Shown one piece after another: positions 5,715-7,644 of a stretch of 7,644 nt of DNA (positions within the stretch are counted from its first letter, which is position 1; every line of letters begins with the position of its first letter). The DNA is taken from positions 1 to 7,644 of the forward strand of contig PFKL01000085.1 of assembly GCA_002784245.1 (NCBI GenBank), given 5' to 3'. The notes beneath the pieces are model-generated. The model was not told the DNA's origin. It ran no database searches and was given only the letters and a program-made list of their open reading frames with translations. This stretch comes from Comamonadaceae bacterium CG_4_10_14_3_um_filter_60_75 (GTDB lineage Bacteria; Pseudomonadota; Gammaproteobacteria; Burkholderiales; Burkholderiaceae_C). The translations under genes were made by a program, and so were the position numbers.

Positions 5715-6788
5715 TCAGAGCGGATCTGCATCGGCTGCAAAGCGCGGATCCACCACTTCGGGCGCCTGCTCTAGCTTTTGCTGCGCGCTGATGTGCTTGT
5801 ACACCGCCTTGATCAGCGGCTCGCAGCCTTCACGCGTCAACGCCGAGATTTCAAACACTGGCCCCTTGAACCTGAAACGCTTGACAAAGTCTCTTACCAG
5901 CGCCGCACGTTGCTCAACGGGCACCATGTCAAGCTTGTTGAGCACCAGCCAGCGCGGCTTGTCGTACAAGGCCTTGTCGTATTTTTTCAACTCATTGACG
6001 ATGGCTTTGGCTTGCGCCACGTTGTCAACTGCGTCGTCAAACGGGGCCATGTCGACCACATGCAGCAACAAACGCGTGCGCTGCAAATGGCGCAAAAACT
6101 GGTGCCCCAAGCCAGCCCCGTCGGAGGCGCCTTCAATCAGGCCCGGCAGATCAGCCACCACAAAGCTTTGCTCCGGCCCGACGCGCACCACACCCAGATT
6201 GGGGTGCAGCGTGGTGAACGGGTAATCGGCAATACGTGGGCGGGCGTTGGAAATGGCGGTGATCAAGGTGGACTTGCCGGCGTTGGGCATGCCCAGCAAG
6301 CCAACATCAGCCAACACCTTAAGCTCGAGTTTGAGGTTGCGCTTTTCGCCTGGCCAACCGGGGGTTTTCTGGCGTGGCGCGCGGTTGATGGCGCTCTTGT
6401 AGCGCAGATTGCCAAAACCGCCGTCACCGCCTTTGGCGATGGTGATCACCTCGCCCGGCTTGAGCAACTCAAAAAGAATTTCACCGGTTTCAGCGTCGCT
6501 AATGATGGTCCCGACCGGCATTTTCAGCGTGATGTCATCACCCGCCGCACCAAACATGTCCGAACCCATGCCGTGCTGGCCGCGCTGCGCGTCGTAGCGG
6601 CGCGAGAAGCGGTAATCCACCAAAGTGTTGAGGTTGGGGTCGGCCACGGCAAACACATGCCCGCCGCGCCCACCGTCGCCGCCATTGGGGCCGCCAAATT
6701 CCTTGTATTTTTCGTGGCGAAAAGAGACGCAACCCGCGCCGCCGTCTCCGGCTGAGACATCGATCCAGGCTTCGTCAACGAATTTCAT
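5715..6788 (-). CDS. obgE: Obg family GTPase ObgE/CgtA
   Basis: The 357-residue protein has the Obg layout. The glycine-rich Obg fold spans about 1-158 (VSAGDGGAGCVSFRHEK, GGPNGGDGGRGG, GGDGGFGN). The GTPase domain then shows G1 GMPNAGKS (166-173), switch I YPFTTL (189-194), G3 DLPGLIEGA (213-221), G4 NKLD (284-287) and G5 SAL (315-317). The C-terminal tail of about 25 residues is short, acidic and poorly conserved, as usual. Obg proteins bind the 50S subunit late in assembly and couple it to the GTP/GDP and (p)ppGpp state of the cell. An AGG lies about eight bases before the ATG. The gene follows rpmA, a very common arrangement, but an intrinsic terminator lies between them. Its transcription therefore depends on read-through or on its own promoter in 6789-6850, where I see no convincing one. 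Confidence 0.97.
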   Translation of the reverse strand: MKFVDEAWIDVSAGDGGAGCVSFRHEKYKEFGGPNGGDGGRGGHVFAVADPNLNTLVDYRFSRRYDAQRGQHGMGSDMFGAAGDDITLKMPVGTIISDAETGEILFELLKPGEVITIAKGGDGGFGNLRYKSAINRAPRQKTPGWPGEKRNLKLELKVLADVGLLGMPNAGKSTLITAISNARPRIADYPFTTLHPNLGVVRVGPEQSFVVADLPGLIEGASDGAGLGHQFLRHLQRTRLLLHVVDMAPFDDAVDNVAQAKAIVNELKKYDKALYDKPRWLVLNKLDMVPVEQRAALVRDFVKRFRFKGPVFEISALTREGCEPLIKAVYKHISAQQKLEQAPEVVDPRFAADADPL

Positions 6789-6850
6789 GATTGCCTATTC
6801 AGTTGGGGACAGCGCTTGCTTGGCTGCGGTCTGCCCCGCAATCTATTTCC

Positions 6851-6881
6851 AAAACGAAAAACCCCGCGCCAAGCGCAGGGT
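6851..6881 (-). terminator. Intrinsic terminator after rplU-rpmA
   Basis: On the minus strand CCCTGCGC (6873-6880) pairs with GCGCGGGG (6862-6869) across a three-base loop, with one G-U pair; an outer A-T pair extends the stem to nine. TTTTT follows, then CG and TTTT. It ends about 26 bases beyond the rpmA stop codon, the classic form and place for a Rho-independent terminator. The rest of the rpmA-obgE gap (6789-6850) holds a 5-bp hairpin (TGCGG/CCGCA, 6825-6840) and no clear promoter. Confidence 0.85.
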
Positions 6882-6906
6882 CTTGTGTGAGGGAGCACCA
6901 ACGCGA

Positions 6907-7164
6907 TTAAGCGGGTGTCACGCTTACCGTGTGGCGATTGAATTCGCCTTTGATGTCAAAAGACACGTGGCCTTCTGCCTTGGCAAACAGGGTGTGGTCT
7001 TTGCCGATACCGACATTGGCGCCGGGGTGGAACTGGGTGCCGCGTTGGCGCACGATGATGGCGCCAGGCGCCACGAGTTGGCCACCAAACATCTTCACAC
7101 CGAGCATCTTGGGCTTGGAATCACGCCCGTTGCGTGTTGAGCCGCCGCCTTTTTTATGTGCCAT
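6907..7164 (-). CDS. rpmA: 50S ribosomal protein L27
   Basis: The 85-residue protein begins MAHKKGGGSTRNGRDS, the conserved flexible N-terminus of L27 that reaches toward the peptidyl-transferase centre, and continues with LGVKMFGGQ, IIVRQRG, FHPGANVGIGKDHTLFA. Length is standard for proteobacteria. The second residue is Ala right after the initiator Met, so this is not the Firmicutes form with a cleaved N-terminal extension. The start lies 12 bp after the rplU stop, with AAGGAG eight bases before the ATG. It shares the rplU transcript and ends ahead of an intrinsic terminator. Confidence 0.98.
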   Translation of the reverse strand: MAHKKGGGSTRNGRDSKPKMLGVKMFGGQLVAPGAIIVRQRGTQFHPGANVGIGKDHTLFAKAEGHVSFDIKGEFNRHTVSVTPA

Positions 7165-7172
7165 GACTCTTG

Positions 7173-7178
7173 CTCCTT
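7173..7178 (-). promoter_or_regulatory. rpmA Shine-Dalgarno overlapping the rplU stop codon
   Basis: AAGGAG on the minus strand shares its first two bases with the TAA stop of rplU and lies eight bases before the rpmA ATG. Ribosomes finishing rplU would sit on this site, which favours coupled, balanced synthesis of L21 and L27. Confidence 0.75.
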
Positions 7179-7488
7179 ATGCTGAAATTGCGCCCACCAG
7201 CAGTTCGGTGAACTGCTGACGATGCCCTTGGCGTTTTTGGTAGTGTTTGCGACGGCGCATCTTGAAGATACTGACCTTGTCGTGCTTGCCGTGCGCCACA
7301 ACTGTGACACTGACTGTGGCGCCGGACACCAAGGGCGTGCCAACCTTCAACTCTGCGCCGCTACCGACTGCCAGAACCTGGTCTAACACAATCTCTTGGC
7401 CAACGTCCGCAGCAATCTGTTCTACTTTAATTTTTTCGCCAGTAGCAACTCTGTATTGTTTGCCACCGGTTTTTATGACCGCGTACAT
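7177..7488 (-). CDS. rplU: 50S ribosomal protein L21
   Basis: The 103-residue protein begins MYAVIKTGGKQYRV, the invariant L21 start, and carries the C-terminal signature MRRRKHYQKRQGHRQQFTEL that contacts 23S rRNA in domain I. The open frame extends 39 codons further upstream, but that part has no family similarity. The ATG at 7488 has AAGAGG five bases before it (7494-7499), which settles the start. The length equals that of E. coli L21. It is the first gene of the rplU-rpmA pair, with its promoter region at 7489-7570. Confidence 0.98.
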   Translation of the reverse strand: MYAVIKTGGKQYRVATGEKIKVEQIAADVGQEIVLDQVLAVGSGAELKVGTPLVSGATVSVTVVAHGKHDKVSIFKMRRRKHYQKRQGHRQQFTELLVGAISA

Positions 7489-7537
7489 ATGAACCTCTTG
7501 AAAGAAACTCCACGAACGGATTTTCGCAGAGCCAGTG

Positions 7538-7566
7538 ATTATGTCACAAGTCGACTTGTAAGCCAG
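7538..7566 (-). promoter_or_regulatory. Candidate extended -10 promoter of rplU-rpmA
   Basis: On the minus strand TGA followed by CATAAT (7538-7543) forms an extended -10 element. The -35 position 17 bases upstream reads CTGGCT (7561-7566), a weak match, which is consistent with reliance on the extended -10. Transcription would start near 7531, giving a leader of about 43 bases before the rplU ATG. A 14-bp palindrome occupies most of the spacer. Confidence 0.45.
7546..7559. promoter_or_regulatory. Perfect 14-bp palindrome in the rplU promoter spacer
   Basis: ACAAGTCGACTTGT is identical to its own reverse complement over all 14 bases, and the symmetry stops exactly at both ends. It lies between the proposed -10 and -35 of rplU, and upstream of whatever gene diverges to the right. 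That is a typical place for a dimeric repressor site, but no regulator is identified and chance cannot be excluded. Confidence 0.4.
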
Positions 7567-7644
7567 ACCGCCCGGTACCAACCCAATGAACCGAGCCCAA
7601 CGCAAACCGGATTGTTCGTCTTCGAACCCGTCAATCCATTACCC
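7567..7644. other. Right-edge region without a supported gene
   Basis: No gene can be supported here. A short dyad GTTCG (7614-7618) / CGAAC (7623-7627) around a four-base loop is visible. An open plus-strand frame from ATG 7586 runs off the edge after 19 codons, but it has no Shine-Dalgarno and no recognisable protein. In related genomes a polyprenyl diphosphate synthase gene (ispB) often diverges from rplU; if present, it would lie beyond this window. Confidence 0.4.

Noticed and set aside
5778..6755. A 325-codon open frame antisense to obgE
   Set aside because: It is the codon-bias shadow of obgE: same His/Gln/Arg-rich composition, no recognisable domain.
7489..7605. In-frame upstream extension of rplU by 39 codons
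   Set aside because: L21 starts at MYAVIKTGG in essentially all bacteria, the ATG at 7488 has a good Shine-Dalgarno, and the extension would cross the proposed promoter.
7586..7644. Open plus-strand frame from ATG 7586 to the edge as the start of a divergent ispB
   Set aside because: Nineteen codons with no Shine-Dalgarno and no recognisable polyprenyl synthase N-terminus; too little sequence to support a gene.

Overview
The window is an ordinary, densely packed stretch of housekeeping chromosome from a betaproteobacterium. High GC, the protein sequences and the gene neighbourhood (obgE-proB next to a CNP1-like gene, rppH and proS; prmC-slyX-grxD beside them) point to Burkholderiales, most likely Comamonadaceae of the Rhodoferax/Polaromonas type. 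The genus is an inference from remembered family sequences, not a search. I see no mobile element, CRISPR array, tRNA, rRNA, phage gene or defence system, and no clear new biological system.

Left part, plus strand (1-855): the 3' end of prmC (release-factor glutamine methyltransferase), then slyX and grxD (monothiol CGFS glutaredoxin for Fe-S cluster traffic). A 7-bp-stem hairpin sits just after slyX. Facing them on the minus strand (884-3302) are proS (prolyl-tRNA synthetase with editing insertion) and, 34 bp downstream of it, a small exported lytic transglycosylase with a Tat-like signal. The grxD and transglycosylase genes converge with a gap of only 28 bp.

Centre, plus strand (3339-4509): proS and rppH diverge from a 93-bp region that holds a good sigma70-like promoter for rppH and a 7-bp dyad at the expected transcription start. 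The rppH gene (RNA pyrophosphohydrolase) overlaps by 11 bp the start of a gene for a small secreted CNP1-like protein of unknown function, which has a strong Shine-Dalgarno inside the rppH coding sequence.

Right part, minus strand (4523-7488): reading leftward from the right end come rplU (L21), rpmA (L27), an intrinsic terminator, obgE (ribosome-assembly GTPase), a 55-bp AT-rich spacer that may be a dispersed intergenic repeat, and proB (glutamate 5-kinase). rplU has a candidate extended -10 promoter whose spacer contains a perfect 14-bp palindrome. The last ~80 bases on the right hold no gene I can support; a divergent neighbour probably starts beyond the edge.

Functionally the genes cover translation (prmC, proS, rplU, rpmA, obgE), mRNA turnover (rppH), proline biosynthesis (proB), Fe-S/redox homeostasis (grxD) and cell-wall remodelling. 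The points most worth a second look are regulatory or concern the two exported proteins.
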